Source: Anaerolineaceae bacterium
Lineage (GTDB): Bacteria > Chloroflexota > Anaerolineae > Anaerolineales > Anaerolineaceae
Length of the DNA stretch: 64,000 nt
Direction of reading: 5' to 3'
NCBI GenBank assembly: GCA_030653365.1
Contig: JAURZL010000011.1
Coordinates: 214,842 to 278,841, forward strand
The notes beneath the pieces were generated by a model that worked only from the letters and a program-made list of their open reading frames with translations, was not told the origin of the DNA and did no database searches. Positions 44,143 through 53,231 of this stretch are shown here, piece by piece (position 1 is the stretch's first letter; the number at the start of each line of letters is the position of its first letter). Both the position numbers and the translations under genes were made by a program.

Positions 44143-46479
44143 TTATGTTATCTTTAAGGCAACTTTGCAGCTAAAGGGAGATCCTTTTTTCGTGAGCTCT
44201 TTCCCCAGCATTACCCTTTCGAGATTAGCCGGTAGTTTTCGAATTCGGCGACCGGTGGCATTGGCAATTGCGTTCAGGATTGTCGGTGCCGTGGGCACCA
44301 TGGCGGGCTCGGCGACATTCTTTGCGCCGAATGGTCCTTGAGAGAATGTCGCCTCAACAAAACCTGCTTGGATCTCTGGCATATCGACCGACGTTGGGAT
44401 GAGATATGTGTCGAAGTTTATACTTTGGGCATACCCATTCTGGTAATCCAGATCTTCATAAAGCCCATACCCCAGCCCATGTGAAATGCCACCGTACAAC
44501 TGCCCGTAAGCTCCTTGAGGGAAAATCACCTTTCCAATATCATGGACAGCCCAGATGTTAATTACATCTGTATGGCCAGTCTTGAGATCGACTTCAACCT
44601 CGGCAACCTGAGAGCCGAAATGATAGGCAAAATAGGGGGTACCAGTGCCTTTTTCTTCATCCCAGTGGATTTGCGGGGCAGACCATCTTCCAAATGCAGA
44701 AAGAACCAATCCCATCTCGCGGGCATGCTTAACAACAATATCCCAGGAAACGGGTTCTTCGCTTGGGCCGATATAATCCTCACCGACACGATGAACTAGT
44801 AAAATATCGCACTTAAGATAATCAGCAGCTGCCCAATCCAGGTTTTGCATTAAATTTTGTGCAGCGACCCGAACTGAGTTACCAGCCAAAATTGTGGTGC
44901 GGCTGGCAACTGTTGGGCCACTATCCTTGGCAGTATTGGTATCAGGATTGTGAACATGAATACGATCCGGATTGATCCCTAATATTTCTGCTGCAATTAA
45001 TGTATACACAGTTCGAGCACCGGTACCATAATCCGTCAATCCGGATGTGATGGAAACCAGATTATCACTATGGATCTCGATCGTTGCGGTTGCTTCATCC
45101 AAACCTTCTGCGCCTAAGGAGGTGCCATGAAAGAGAGCTGTGACGCCAATACCACGACGTTTCTCAGCTGAAGGTGATTGATTGGCAAATTCTTTCCGTT
45201 TGCGATCCCAATCACTCATTTTCCTCACAGCTAATAAACAGTCGGTTAATCCCACCGATTCCGAAAGCAATTGTCCGTGTGGGGTGACGTCTCCCACCTT
45301 GAGACAGTTTTTCAAACGAAAATCGATTGGATCCATCATCAGCTGATCAGCCATTTCATCGATTGCCTGTTCAATTCCTGAACAAACTTCGGTATTACCA
45401 AATCCACGATATGCTCCAGCATACCCGGTGTTGGTATAAACCGTATCAATATCGACTGAGCAATCTTCATAGCGATACGCACCCATCGCATGGATGCTGG
45501 CACGCCAACTGGTAAAGGGGCTTTGGGAGGAGTATGCACCCGAATCGTAAAGACTTCTGAATTCACAGGCCTTTAAAGTGCCATCATGGTCGGCACCCAG
45601 TTTAATATTCATGCGCATGGAACCACGTTTGTAACTGGCGATGATACTCTCTTCCCGTGAGAAGGTCATGCGCACAGGACGTTTCGCTTTTAGTGCCAAT
45701 GCAGCAACCTGACCGGCAGTCTGGTAATTCAAATCATCCTTGCCACCGAACGAACCCCCAACCGGAGGGACAATCACACGCACTCGATCCGCTGGCAAAC
45801 CCAGTACTTTACAAAGATCATTTCGAGGGATAAAAGGACTCTGACAGGAGAGATAAACACTAACGCCACCTTCGGGGGTTGGAATTGCCAGGCCACCTTC
45901 TGTCTCCAGATATGCATGTTCCTGCATTACCGTTTCATATTTTTGTTCAATGACAACATCACAGTCTTGAAATTTTTCTTTGGGGTTGCCTTTGTACACC
46001 GGGTAATGGCCGATGTAGTTCGGGTGTTTCCCGTCGGTGCGGGTTGGACCTACCTGGGGGGCATCCGGTTTAAGTGCATCAGCCATATCAAATATAGCTG
46101 GAAGTGGTTCGATTTCACAGATGATGGCTTTAACACCTGCCAGAGCCGCTTCTGGTGTGGTTGCAGCGACAGAGGCGATACCTTCACCCACATAGCGTAC
46201 TTTCTCAAATGCAAGCATATACATATCGCTGATTGGAAAGCCAAAATTGCCATGGTTCACAAAATCATCGCTGGTAACCACAGCAATTACACCTGACACT
46301 TCAAGTGCTGGAGAAACATCTAATTTGATAATGCGGCCATGCGGAATTTCACTTCGAAGTGTGCGAGCGTATAACATTCCAGGAAGAGACATATCTCCAA
46401 CATATTTGGTTTTGCCCATCACTTTCTCAAGCGCATCGACACGTTGAGCAGGTTGTCCAACATATTTTAAATTTGTCAT
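44143..46479 (-). CDS. Xanthine-dehydrogenase-family molybdopterin-binding subunit
   Basis: Catalytic subunit (778 residues) of a three-subunit molybdenum hydroxylase like XdhA/HcrA/CoxL, which hydroxylates N-heterocycles, aldehydes or aromatic thioesters with water. Family blocks are VDALEKVMGKTKYVGD, EKVRYVGEGIASVAA, VGGSFGGKDD, AYRGFGNTE, and the active-site glutamate E724 in GAKNVAEPAMVPTAP. The CoxL-specific active-site loop (AYRCSFR) is absent, so it is not a CO dehydrogenase. Its ATG overlaps the stop of the 2Fe-2S subunit by 4 bp. The exact substrate is not readable; a dearomatising or purine-type substrate is possible. Confidence 0.93.
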   Translation of the reverse strand: MTNLKYVGQPAQRVDALEKVMGKTKYVGDMSLPGMLYARTLRSEIPHGRIIKLDVSPALEVSGVIAVVTSDDFVNHGNFGFPISDMYMLAFEKVRYVGEGIASVAATTPEAALAGVKAIICEIEPLPAIFDMADALKPDAPQVGPTRTDGKHPNYIGHYPVYKGNPKEKFQDCDVVIEQKYETVMQEHAYLETEGGLAIPTPEGGVSVYLSCQSPFIPRNDLCKVLGLPADRVRVIVPPVGGSFGGKDDLNYQTAGQVAALALKAKRPVRMTFSREESIIASYKRGSMRMNIKLGADHDGTLKACEFRSLYDSGAYSSQSPFTSWRASIHAMGAYRYEDCSVDIDTVYTNTGYAGAYRGFGNTEVCSGIEQAIDEMADQLMMDPIDFRLKNCLKVGDVTPHGQLLSESVGLTDCLLAVRKMSDWDRKRKEFANQSPSAEKRRGIGVTALFHGTSLGAEGLDEATATIEIHSDNLVSITSGLTDYGTGARTVYTLIAAEILGINPDRIHVHNPDTNTAKDSGPTVASRTTILAGNSVRVAAQNLMQNLDWAAADYLKCDILLVHRVGEDYIGPSEEPVSWDIVVKHAREMGLVLSAFGRWSAPQIHWDEEKGTGTPYFAYHFGSQVAEVEVDLKTGHTDVINIWAVHDIGKVIFPQGAYGQLYGGISHGLGYGLYEDLDYQNGYAQSINFDTYLIPTSVDMPEIQAGFVEATFSQGPFGAKNVAEPAMVPTAPTILNAIANATGRRIRKLPANLERVMLGKELTKKGSPFSCKVALKIT

Positions 46480-46979
46480 TGAGAATTCTTCTCCCTTTCC
46501 TCATGGTTACGCATGTGTGCACGGTCATTTGCGGTGGTCTCAATCGCATCCACAATCTGCATATAGCCGGTACAGCGACATAGGTTGCCTGCCAAAGCTT
46601 CCCTGATTTCCAGCCGGGATGGTTGTGATTTTACAGCCAGGAGGGCTTCCCCTGCGATCACCATACCAGGGATACAAAATCCACATTGAACAGCGCCTTT
46701 AGCGATGAAATTGCGTTGCAGATCATTAGGACCACCATCTTCATCATGAATTCCTTCGATTGTGGTGACTTCGTGTCCCGTCACAGACGGTGCTGCCACA
46801 AGGCAGCTGTTGACCAGTTCACCATCCAGGAGGACAGAACAGGCACCACATTCACCAACCTCACAGGCTTCTTTTGTTCCGGTTAATTTAAAATAATCAC
46901 GTAGCAGTGTTAATAAAGTAATATCAGCTGGGGCGTCCACCGATACTGGTTTTTGATTCAAAATGAAATTAATTAACAT
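46476..46979 (-). CDS. Xanthine-dehydrogenase-family 2Fe-2S subunit
   Basis: Electron-transfer subunit with two 2Fe-2S clusters. From the chosen start the plant-type cluster uses C39, C44, C47 and C59 (CEVGECGACSVLLDG) and the second uses C99, C102, C134 and C136 (CGFC and NLCRCTGY). The frame extends 15 codons upstream, but the family N-terminus (MLINFILNQKPVSV) and GAGG place the start at 46979, overlapping the end of the FAD subunit gene by 11 bp. 167 residues is typical. Middle subunit of the operon. Confidence 0.95.
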   Translation of the reverse strand: MLINFILNQKPVSVDAPADITLLTLLRDYFKLTGTKEACEVGECGACSVLLDGELVNSCLVAAPSVTGHEVTTIEGIHDEDGGPNDLQRNFIAKGAVQCGFCIPGMVIAGEALLAVKSQPSRLEIREALAGNLCRCTGYMQIVDAIETTANDRAHMRNHEEREKNSQ

Positions 46980-47844
46980 GGGGCACATCCTCAAGAAAAA
47001 TTTTTGCCAAAGCGCGTTCCGCAATCGCTTTCAGAGCTATTTCTTTATACTCTGTTGACCAACGCCGTCCGGTGCTCTCGATCATTTCGGAAACCAGTTG
47101 ATCAGCTGCAGCTGTAATGATTTCTTTATCCGGTTTTTTCCCCAATAACATTCCCTCGACGTTCGAAAAACGAACTGGGGTGGCAATTGCCGCGCCGGGG
47201 CAAACCCGAACATAATCGATGATACCGTCTGAATTGACAGTGCCGATCACAGCAATGCTTAATCGCGAGATCGATTGTGCTTTACGTCTTCCTATTTTGA
47301 TAAAACAACTTCGGGCATGTTCAGGGGGTACTTTGAAGGTGAAATGGGTTAATAATTCACCTACCTCAATACTCGTTTCATGGGGACCGGTGATTAGATC
47401 TTCAACTTTAACCTCTCGTTCACCGTTGGAAGATCGTAAATGTGCGACTGCTTCCAGGCATACCAGAGAGGGTAATGAATCAGCACAGGCAGCTGCATTG
47501 GATACATTTCCACCGAATGTACCGCAATTTCTGACTGCAGGTCCACCGATCGTTTTACAGGCTTCCACCAGGAAAGGCACTGATTTTTGCATGATGGGAT
47601 TTCTTATCGCTTTCGAAAAAGTCACAGCTGCACCAAGTTTGATTTGATCATCTTCCAACGTAACCTGGATTAATTCAGGTATTTGCCGGATGTCTACCAA
47701 CCGGTCAAACCAGAGTGGGTTCACTCGTAGTGCAACAAAGATATCTGTACCGCCTGCCAGGGGGATACTGCGAATTCCTTGTTCGTTTAACAGACTTAAA
47801 GCATCATCAAGTGTTTCAGCAATTACATAGTCAAATTTTGCCAT
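46969..47844 (-). CDS. Xanthine-dehydrogenase-family FAD-binding subunit
   Basis: Flavin subunit passing electrons to NAD or ferredoxin. FAD-binding loops are PLAGGTDIFVALR near residue 30 and TIGGPAVRNCGTFGGNVSNA near residue 100, followed by the CO_deh_flav C-terminal domain (CFIKIGRRKAQSISRLSIAV). I start at MAKFDYVIAE; an ATG 9 bp upstream (47853) is an alternative. About 291 residues, normal. First of the three hydroxylase subunits, 45 bp after the AOR gene, same strand. Confidence 0.93.
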   Translation of the reverse strand: MAKFDYVIAETLDDALSLLNEQGIRSIPLAGGTDIFVALRVNPLWFDRLVDIRQIPELIQVTLEDDQIKLGAAVTFSKAIRNPIMQKSVPFLVEACKTIGGPAVRNCGTFGGNVSNAAACADSLPSLVCLEAVAHLRSSNGEREVKVEDLITGPHETSIEVGELLTHFTFKVPPEHARSCFIKIGRRKAQSISRLSIAVIGTVNSDGIIDYVRVCPGAAIATPVRFSNVEGMLLGKKPDKEIITAAADQLVSEMIESTGRRWSTEYKEIALKAIAERALAKIFLEDVPHVN

Positions 47845-47889
47845 TAATTTCATCCATTCATAATTTATTAAAGATAAAATCAAAATTTA

Positions 47890-49791
47890 TTAATTGGTTA
47901 TGTTCTCATATTCTTTCATAAGCCCTAATTCCTGAACTTTTTCAGGAGTTGGTTTACCCTGATCATCCCAATTTCTTAACATATAGTATCTGTCCAGCAT
48001 GGCTTCCAGATCCTGAATGATAGCTGTTCCGATTTGTTTGCCTAAAGTTGTTTTCCCGGTTTCAGGATCTATTTCGTTGGCATACAGGGGCATTTCTTCG
48101 GTCGTGAATCGTTCGGGTAGCTTATCATCTTTGCGATCAAACCCTTCGCGAATATTGAAGAGTCTTTCCAGATTAACAATCCGTTCACCAATTTTTAACA
48201 AGGACTTTTCATCCAGTTTGTGACCAAGAATATTAAGTCCCGTAAGAAAATCAGCTGGCATCAGGCTGTATTCTTCCGTCGTTGTAAATTTACAGACACC
48301 AAATGCATCCGATAAGGCACAAAAATGCTCACCATAGATCAACATATCCGGCTTGTATTTTTCATTATAAGATTCCATTAATTCATCAATAATTTCGGGA
48401 GGAAAGATCTTTCTGGCTGCTTCAAAATTGCCACCCAGATCAATGGCTGGCAATCCATACAAATGGTCGGCACCGCGATTTGCAACAGCATGACCGAGCC
48501 CAAATCCTTTGGATACCCGAGGCTCTTGCTCGGGGATCTCAAGACCTTTCACATGCATGGCATAATGGTCCGCCCCATTACCGATTTTTTCAGCTGCCCG
48601 TTTGGTGCCTTCCGCGAGGAGATCACCAATACCTTTGCGATAGGAAATGCTCTTCATTAACCCCAGTATGGTACAGGAATCACCCCATTCAAGGTTGAAA
48701 TCGGAATCGGAGAGAATTCCTTTTTCATGGCATTCCATCGCAAAACCAATTACTTTTCCGGTGGAAATGGTGTCCAACCCGAGATCATTACAGAGATAAT
48801 TACCTTCAATGATGACATTGACATCATCATTCCAGACCACGGGTCCCAATGCATCGGTCGATTCATATTCTGGACCTTCGGTGTGAATGATTCCATCTGT
48901 ACCCTGGCCAACAGATTCACAAGAGCATTGCACCGGACAGAAGCGGCATCCCATTCTTTTGGTGCGATATTCTTTCAAAGCAGTTCCATCCATCTTATCG
49001 ATGAAAGGCACTTGCCCCAGTTGATGGTTTTTGGCTGGAAGATCACCACTGATGTTTTTGATTCTCATCAAAAAAACGGTTCCTGTGTCGATCAATCCCT
49101 GCATTTTTGGATCTTTGCGAAGATGTTGGTTCAAGCGTTTAATTTCTTCACGCAGTTCAGGGCTACTCTGTCCTTTGGAAGATGCTTTGACATGAATGGC
49201 TTTCAGCTTCTTGGATCCCATGACGGCGCCAGGCCCACCACGAGCAGCAGCACGACCATAATCATTGATGATCGATGCAATCCGAACAAGATTTTCCCCA
49301 GCAGGCCCAATACAGGCAACCCGGCCATTCGAACCAGGTGTCACCCCTGCTCCTAACAGCAAATCGTGAACCTCACTGGTTCGCTTTCCCCAAAGATGGT
49401 CTGCGTTTTCAAGTGAAATGGCAGCGTCTGAAATGTTCAGGTATACCGGGTGAGGGGAGACTCCCCAAAAAACTAACGCGTCATACCCTGCCATGGCGAG
49501 TTCTGGTCCAAATCCTCCACCGGAGTTGGCATATCCATAACCATCCGTCGCCGGGGATTTAAAGGTAACGTGATAACGAGAAGCGGATGGCCAGGGGGTA
49601 CCACTGAAAAAACCATTTGTAATTATCAGATAATTCTCAGGACCAAACGGGTCCGTTCCCGGTTGGATAGTATCATAGAGATACTTTGCCCCCAATCCAC
49701 GCCCCCCCAAATATTGCTGGAGAAGTTCCGGATCTGTTTCTTCCACTCGGATGTCACCGGTCGTCAGATTTATCCATGCAGTTTTCGCCAT
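47890..49791 (-). CDS. Tungsten-type aldehyde:ferredoxin oxidoreductase (AOR family), copy 2
   Basis: Second AOR-family enzyme, 633 residues. The 4Fe-4S ligands are C282, C285 and C289 (CRFCPVQC) with C500 in GVCKF; an extra C291 follows the motif. Family blocks: QQYLGGRGLGAKYLYD at the N-terminus, GPAGENLVRIASIINDYGRAAARGG, HTEGPEYES and KDDKLPERF. GAGGAAAATA precedes the ATG. It heads a minus-strand unit with the molybdenum hydroxylase subunits and the MoaD-like gene, while copy 1 lies with sugar genes; the two copies are clearly divergent. The substrate is unknown; co-transcription suggests that it handles an aldehyde related to the hydroxylase substrate. Confidence 0.93.
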   Translation of the reverse strand: MAKTAWINLTTGDIRVEETDPELLQQYLGGRGLGAKYLYDTIQPGTDPFGPENYLIITNGFFSGTPWPSASRYHVTFKSPATDGYGYANSGGGFGPELAMAGYDALVFWGVSPHPVYLNISDAAISLENADHLWGKRTSEVHDLLLGAGVTPGSNGRVACIGPAGENLVRIASIINDYGRAAARGGPGAVMGSKKLKAIHVKASSKGQSSPELREEIKRLNQHLRKDPKMQGLIDTGTVFLMRIKNISGDLPAKNHQLGQVPFIDKMDGTALKEYRTKRMGCRFCPVQCSCESVGQGTDGIIHTEGPEYESTDALGPVVWNDDVNVIIEGNYLCNDLGLDTISTGKVIGFAMECHEKGILSDSDFNLEWGDSCTILGLMKSISYRKGIGDLLAEGTKRAAEKIGNGADHYAMHVKGLEIPEQEPRVSKGFGLGHAVANRGADHLYGLPAIDLGGNFEAARKIFPPEIIDELMESYNEKYKPDMLIYGEHFCALSDAFGVCKFTTTEEYSLMPADFLTGLNILGHKLDEKSLLKIGERIVNLERLFNIREGFDRKDDKLPERFTTEEMPLYANEIDPETGKTTLGKQIGTAIIQDLEAMLDRYYMLRNWDDQGKPTPEKVQELGLMKEYENITN

Positions 49792-49835
49792 TATTTTCCT
49801 CGATTGATTGACAATTTTTGAGCATCATTGAATTT

Positions 49836-49878
49836 GATGTGAATTTTGATTTTGGTTCACATCTGATTTTAAATCAGA
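49836..49878. promoter_or_regulatory. Two adjoining palindromes upstream of the AOR-Xdh operon
   Basis: GATGTGAA / TTCACATC (49836-49863) and TCTGATTT-T-AAATCAGA (49862-49878) overlap by two bases, 45-87 bp before the AOR start codon. They are candidate operator sites. The rest of the gap to tRNA-fMet (49880-50117) is AT-rich with nothing else I can name. Confidence 0.4.
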
Positions 49879-50117
49879 AGAATGAAGATGAAAAATTTTT
49901 TAGAAAATTAATCCTTATTCACTTTAGATTCTACAAATTCCTGTCGATCTGTCAAGTGACATTTAACTTAAATAAAGTCACAAAGTACAAAATTTTCTGT
50001 ATTTGTCAGATCCTGATAACTAAGGAAGGAATTCTGATTGAATGCACATGTGATTTGCAAATGACAGCTTGACGGATCTAGCGGAGTGGAGTAAAATTTT
50101 AGACGTTAACAAAACGA

Positions 50118-50189
<72 letters not shown>

Positions 50190-50199
50190 CTATTTTCCA

Positions 50200-50222
50200 G
50201 ACGCCCTATAAGAGGCGTTTTT
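50200..50222 (+). terminator. Terminator of tRNA-fMet
   Basis: ACGCC-CTATAAGA-GGCGT followed by TTTTTGG, directly after the tRNA. The matching place in the right-hand repeat has ACGACC / GGTCGT and TTTTTGG, a compensated change that keeps the hairpin. Confidence 0.8.
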
Positions 50223-50371
50223 GGTTTAAACATGCGTTAGTTCCTTGAACTATTTAATTGAGAAGAGAAGTATTTTATTGATTAGAAAACGGTTCTCTTC
50301 TTGAGATAGATCAAGGTTATCATTCCAGTGATTTCATTGCAATATACCAATATCGGTAGGTTTTTAACCTG

Positions 50372-50398
50372 AAAACCTATCGATATGGATAGGTTTTC
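50372..50398 (+). repeat. Palindrome in the left island repeat
   Basis: AAAACCTATC / GATAGGTTTT is a 10-bp inverted repeat with a 6-base centre and a T-rich end; it could be a second terminator after tRNA-fMet. A near-identical copy lies in the right repeat. Confidence 0.5.
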
Positions 50399-50568
50399 GG
50401 GATTTGGGCGTACTTATTATAAAAAACTCAAGTAAAAATTCAGTGCCTTTGTACTACGTCTTAGAAAAAATTATTCAACCAGGCTTGAAGGAAAAGAAAA
50501 GACGAATCTTCACTCAAAAAGTATCATCTCCAACATTAGCCCCTATGCCCTCGGTTTTAGGATTCAGA

Positions 50569-50609
50569 CTCATAACCTTGTGGTCAGAGGTTCTAATCCT
50601 ACCTTCGCG
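50569..50609 (+). repeat. Decayed 3' half of tRNA-fMet inside the island
   Basis: CTCATAACCTTGTGGTCAGA followed by GGTTCTAATCCTACCTTCGC aligns with the anticodon-to-acceptor half of tRNA-fMet with about a dozen changes. The ATGCCCTCGGTTTT just upstream (about 50550) also occurs at about 56461. It looks like the trace of an earlier insertion at the same tRNA. Otherwise 50420-50755 holds no gene. Confidence 0.6.
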
Positions 50610-50755
50610 AAAATTACTAATCAGTTGCATCACATCCTTTTTCTCTCATTAGGTTTTGCAATTTTGTTCCAAAGTAATTACTAAATATCTCATTTTATGT
50701 CCTTTCCCGACAACCAGCTTCCCAGGAACACATTGCCTCGAAAATTTGTACTATG

Positions 50756-51118
50756 TTAGCTCCAATTCCATGCATACAGAATAGTGACCACATTGAACCC
50801 CATGCTGACTGCAATCAGGAATTTGTCCCATAATGATAAATAAGTGGGTAGACCAACCAGGTTGAACAGGAAAAAGAAGGCAGCCACGATAATATTCACC
50901 CAACGGCTCACAGGCTGGGGCATTACCAGTGTCAGGAAAACCATCAAGATGGGCGTCAACATCAGAACCGCGATCCCCAGCCAAACGAACTGGTTTAAAT
51001 TCTTGTCGGCCATCGGTTTTTTTGCCAAGTCGCCGCTGCAGATGCGCAAGACATCACCATAAAGATAAATTAGCGTGGCAACCACCCAGGTTGCAGAAAG
51101 AAGAATTTTGATATCCAT
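50756..51118 (-). CDS. DUF6326-like small membrane protein A
   Basis: Integral membrane protein of 120 residues with four hydrophobic spans: ILLSATWVVATLIYLYGDVL, FVWLGIAVLMLTPILMVFLTL, WVNIIVAAFFFLFNLVG and LIAVSMGFNVVTILYAW. The layout (a YLYGD motif in span 1, RW before span 3, WYAW-like end) matches what I recall as DUF6326. The frame opens 21 codons upstream, but GGAG and the MDIKILLSA start at 51118 are preferred. The start lies 4 bp after the dehydrogenase stop, so the two are coupled. A paralogue sits on the other side of the dehydrogenase. Function unknown. Confidence 0.7.
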   Translation of the reverse strand: MDIKILLSATWVVATLIYLYGDVLRICSGDLAKKPMADKNLNQFVWLGIAVLMLTPILMVFLTLVMPQPVSRWVNIIVAAFFFLFNLVGLPTYLSLWDKFLIAVSMGFNVVTILYAWNWS

Positions 51119-51122
51119 TGTT

Positions 51123-52109
51123 TTATTTCTCCTGTTCCGAGATTGTGATAACCACTTTACCTCGGGCGTGTCCTTTTTCAAAATACCTAAAAGCTTCAGC
51201 TGTTTTACTTAACGGGTAGCATTCATCAATAACTGGTCGGATCTTTCCGGCTTCCAAAAGATCTCTTATGAAAAGCAAATCTTTTTGATTTGCTTTTTTC
51301 ATTTTGCTTGTCATTTTTCTGCCATTGCTTTTTGACATTAAAGGTCCAAGGAAGAGTGACTGGAATATTTGGTTTGGTAATCCTCCTACGAAAACGTAAA
51401 TGCCCTGGGGAGTTAAAGCACGCTTGTACGCGGAAAGCGGATGATAGCCATTCACCGCAAGGATGAGATCATACTGCTGTCCATTTTGGGTGAAATCCTC
51501 TATGGTGTAGTCAATGACGTGGTCTGCGCCGATCGAGTGCGCTATCTCCAAATTCCGGGTGCTGCACACGGCAGTCACTTCCGATCCAAACGCCTTGGCA
51601 ATCTGTACCGCACACGTCCCCACCCCGCCAGACGCCCCGTTGATCAGAACTTTTTGCCCGGGCTGAATATGCCCCTGATCGCGCAAGCCTTGCAGGGCAG
51701 TGACAGCTGCCACGGGTGCAGCCGCAGCTTCCTCAAATGAAACATTGGACGGCTTTAGCGCCAGAGCGCTTTCAGGAACAGAAACATATTCGGCAAAACT
51801 GCCACTGCCAAGCCCAAAAATATCTCCAAACACCGCATCCCCTGGCTGAAACTGTTTGACGTTTCTGCCAACTGCTTCCACGCAGCCAGAGACATCAACG
51901 CCAAGAATTGTGTTTTTTGGTTTAAACATCCCATTGCCTATCAGACGCATTGGGAAAGGGTCAGCGGTCAGCATATGCCAGTCGCTCGCATTGATGGATG
52001 CTGCGTGGACTTTTACCAGCACTTGATCTTCATTGAAGGCAGGCTTTTTCACTTCTTCGAGACGAAGAACATCTGGCGGTCCATATTTTGTGTATACAAT
52101 CGCTTTCAT
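51123..52109 (-). CDS. NAD(P)-dependent quinone-oxidoreductase-type dehydrogenase
   Basis: Medium-chain dehydrogenase/reductase of 328 residues, zeta-crystallin or quinone oxidoreductase type. The GroES-like N-terminal domain (KAIVYTKYGPPDVLRLEEV) is followed by the nucleotide-binding fold with INGASGGVGTCAVQIAKAFG near residue 150. The zinc-binding residues of classical alcohol dehydrogenases are not seen, so it is likely a zinc-free NADPH reductase of quinones or enones. GGAGA precedes the chosen ATG at 52109; an 11-codon upstream extension lacks a site. It is central in a three-gene island operon between two DUF6326-like genes. Confidence 0.88.
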   Translation of the reverse strand: MKAIVYTKYGPPDVLRLEEVKKPAFNEDQVLVKVHAASINASDWHMLTADPFPMRLIGNGMFKPKNTILGVDVSGCVEAVGRNVKQFQPGDAVFGDIFGLGSGSFAEYVSVPESALALKPSNVSFEEAAAAPVAAVTALQGLRDQGHIQPGQKVLINGASGGVGTCAVQIAKAFGSEVTAVCSTRNLEIAHSIGADHVIDYTIEDFTQNGQQYDLILAVNGYHPLSAYKRALTPQGIYVFVGGLPNQIFQSLFLGPLMSKSNGRKMTSKMKKANQKDLLFIRDLLEAGKIRPVIDECYPLSKTAEAFRYFEKGHARGKVVITISEQEK

Positions 52110-52151
52110 GGTTTTTCTCCTAATTCTTTTGACCGGCATCATAAATCAGGG

Positions 52152-52601
52152 CTAACCTTCGGGGTTAGTCCATTTCCAAGCGTACCAAACAACCAGTAAG
52201 GCAAACACAAGTTGGCCTGTGGCCCAAACTAGCTCATAACCAGCAGATCGCGATACAAAAGCACTAACCAAATTGGCTAAATTACACAAAGCATAGAATA
52301 TGCCTATGATGCGGTTTGCCCAACGACTCAAATTAGACTTCATTGTCAGTGTCAAAACACTCATAAAAATCGAACCTACAAACATTAATGCCGCTATTGA
52401 CAATAATTCAGGGGTCATTACAAAAGATCTGATATTTGCAAGTGAAGACTTTAGGACAGGATCATTTAAGCGATACGTATCCCCATTTAAACTACTTAAC
52501 ATTCCAGCTACCCATAGCACTGCAAGGATTATCCTCACATCTAGCAGATTTCTTGCAGTCTCTTTGTTTGTCCCATGGGGACTTCCTTTAGTCGCATTCA
52601 T
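52152..52601 (-). CDS. DUF6326-like small membrane protein B
   Basis: Integral membrane protein of 149 residues with four spans, similar in layout to the protein at 50756-51118: LLDVRIILAVLWVAGMLSSLNGD first, then MFVGSIFMSVLTLTM, WANRIIGIFYALCNLANLV (SRWANRI) and ATGQLVFALLVVWYAWKWT. The N-terminal 20 residues are polar. GGAG precedes the ATG. First gene of the three-gene unit, 42 bp before the dehydrogenase start. Function unknown; the flanking of one oxidoreductase by two paralogues suggests a shared membrane role. Confidence 0.7.
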   Translation of the reverse strand: MNATKGSPHGTNKETARNLLDVRIILAVLWVAGMLSSLNGDTYRLNDPVLKSSLANIRSFVMTPELLSIAALMFVGSIFMSVLTLTMKSNLSRWANRIIGIFYALCNLANLVSAFVSRSAGYELVWATGQLVFALLVVWYAWKWTNPEG

Positions 52602-52742
52602 TTTTATCTCCTTTTTTGATATAGATGGGTTTCATAAATTTGGACTTGAATAAATTTGTGGTTGTAACCCGGTTACCGGGAGTTGAAATAGGTTGGAAAT
52701 ATTATCAAAGGCAAATCTCCTTTTCAAGTAGTTCATATCTAT

Positions 52743-53015
52743 TTACAATTTGAAATCTGACTGATCCGCCTGTCCGGTTTCAACAGGACTGACCGAGACC
52801 AAAGGCATACCCAAATCACGCACTTTTTTCAGCAAGCCATGCAATGCAGCCTGGTCAATCACCGATCCGGTTAATAGCGTGTCGCCGTCCTCTTCCAGCG
52901 TGATGGTCAGGCCATCAAACCAGTCTGTCCATTGACTACCTAGATGACCCTTGAGCCTGATCTGATAGACCATGGGTTGGAATGGAGTCGGTTTTGATTC
53001 GAGTTCGTTTGCCAT
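52743..53015 (-). CDS. Small conserved hypothetical protein near the LuxR regulator
   Basis: Soluble protein of 90 residues, not assigned to a named family. The core is YQIRLKGHLGSQWTDWFDGL, then ITLEEDGDTLLTGSVIDQAA, then LHGLLKKVRDLGMPLVSVSP. I recall this pattern as common in Chloroflexota next to MalT-like regulators, but cannot check it. Start is ATG at 53015 or the GTG one codon upstream. It lies downstream of the LuxR gene on the same strand with a 215-bp gap. Possibly a partner or modulator; no evidence beyond position. Confidence 0.65.
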   Translation of the reverse strand: MANELESKPTPFQPMVYQIRLKGHLGSQWTDWFDGLTITLEEDGDTLLTGSVIDQAALHGLLKKVRDLGMPLVSVSPVETGQADQSDFKL

Positions 53016-53231
53016 CACCTTATACCTTTTTGGCCGGTCATTACAGTCCGTGCCACTTGCTTAATGTACAAGTAGCATATCTGCAATACGGTATTAACGT
53101 ATAGATACTAAAGTGTTGTTTCGGGGTATTGTTTTGGGGTTACTGAGAGGTCGAAGCCCTAAAGCTTTGGCTTTATGAACCGCTTGCGTGCAGTTCTTGA
53201 TACCGGGTTCGCGGGCAAACCGACGTTTCTG

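Noticed and set aside
43844..46479. CO dehydrogenase assignment for the molybdenum hydroxylase
   Set aside because: The large subunit lacks the CO-dehydrogenase active-site cysteine loop and has the general XDH-family pattern.
49818..50072. 84-residue frame upstream of tRNA-fMet
   Set aside because: AT-rich gap DNA holding palindromes; no ribosome binding site and low-complexity composition.
50404..50652. 82-residue frame after tRNA-fMet
   Set aside because: It contains the decayed tRNA half and repeat DNA; the start has no ribosome binding site.
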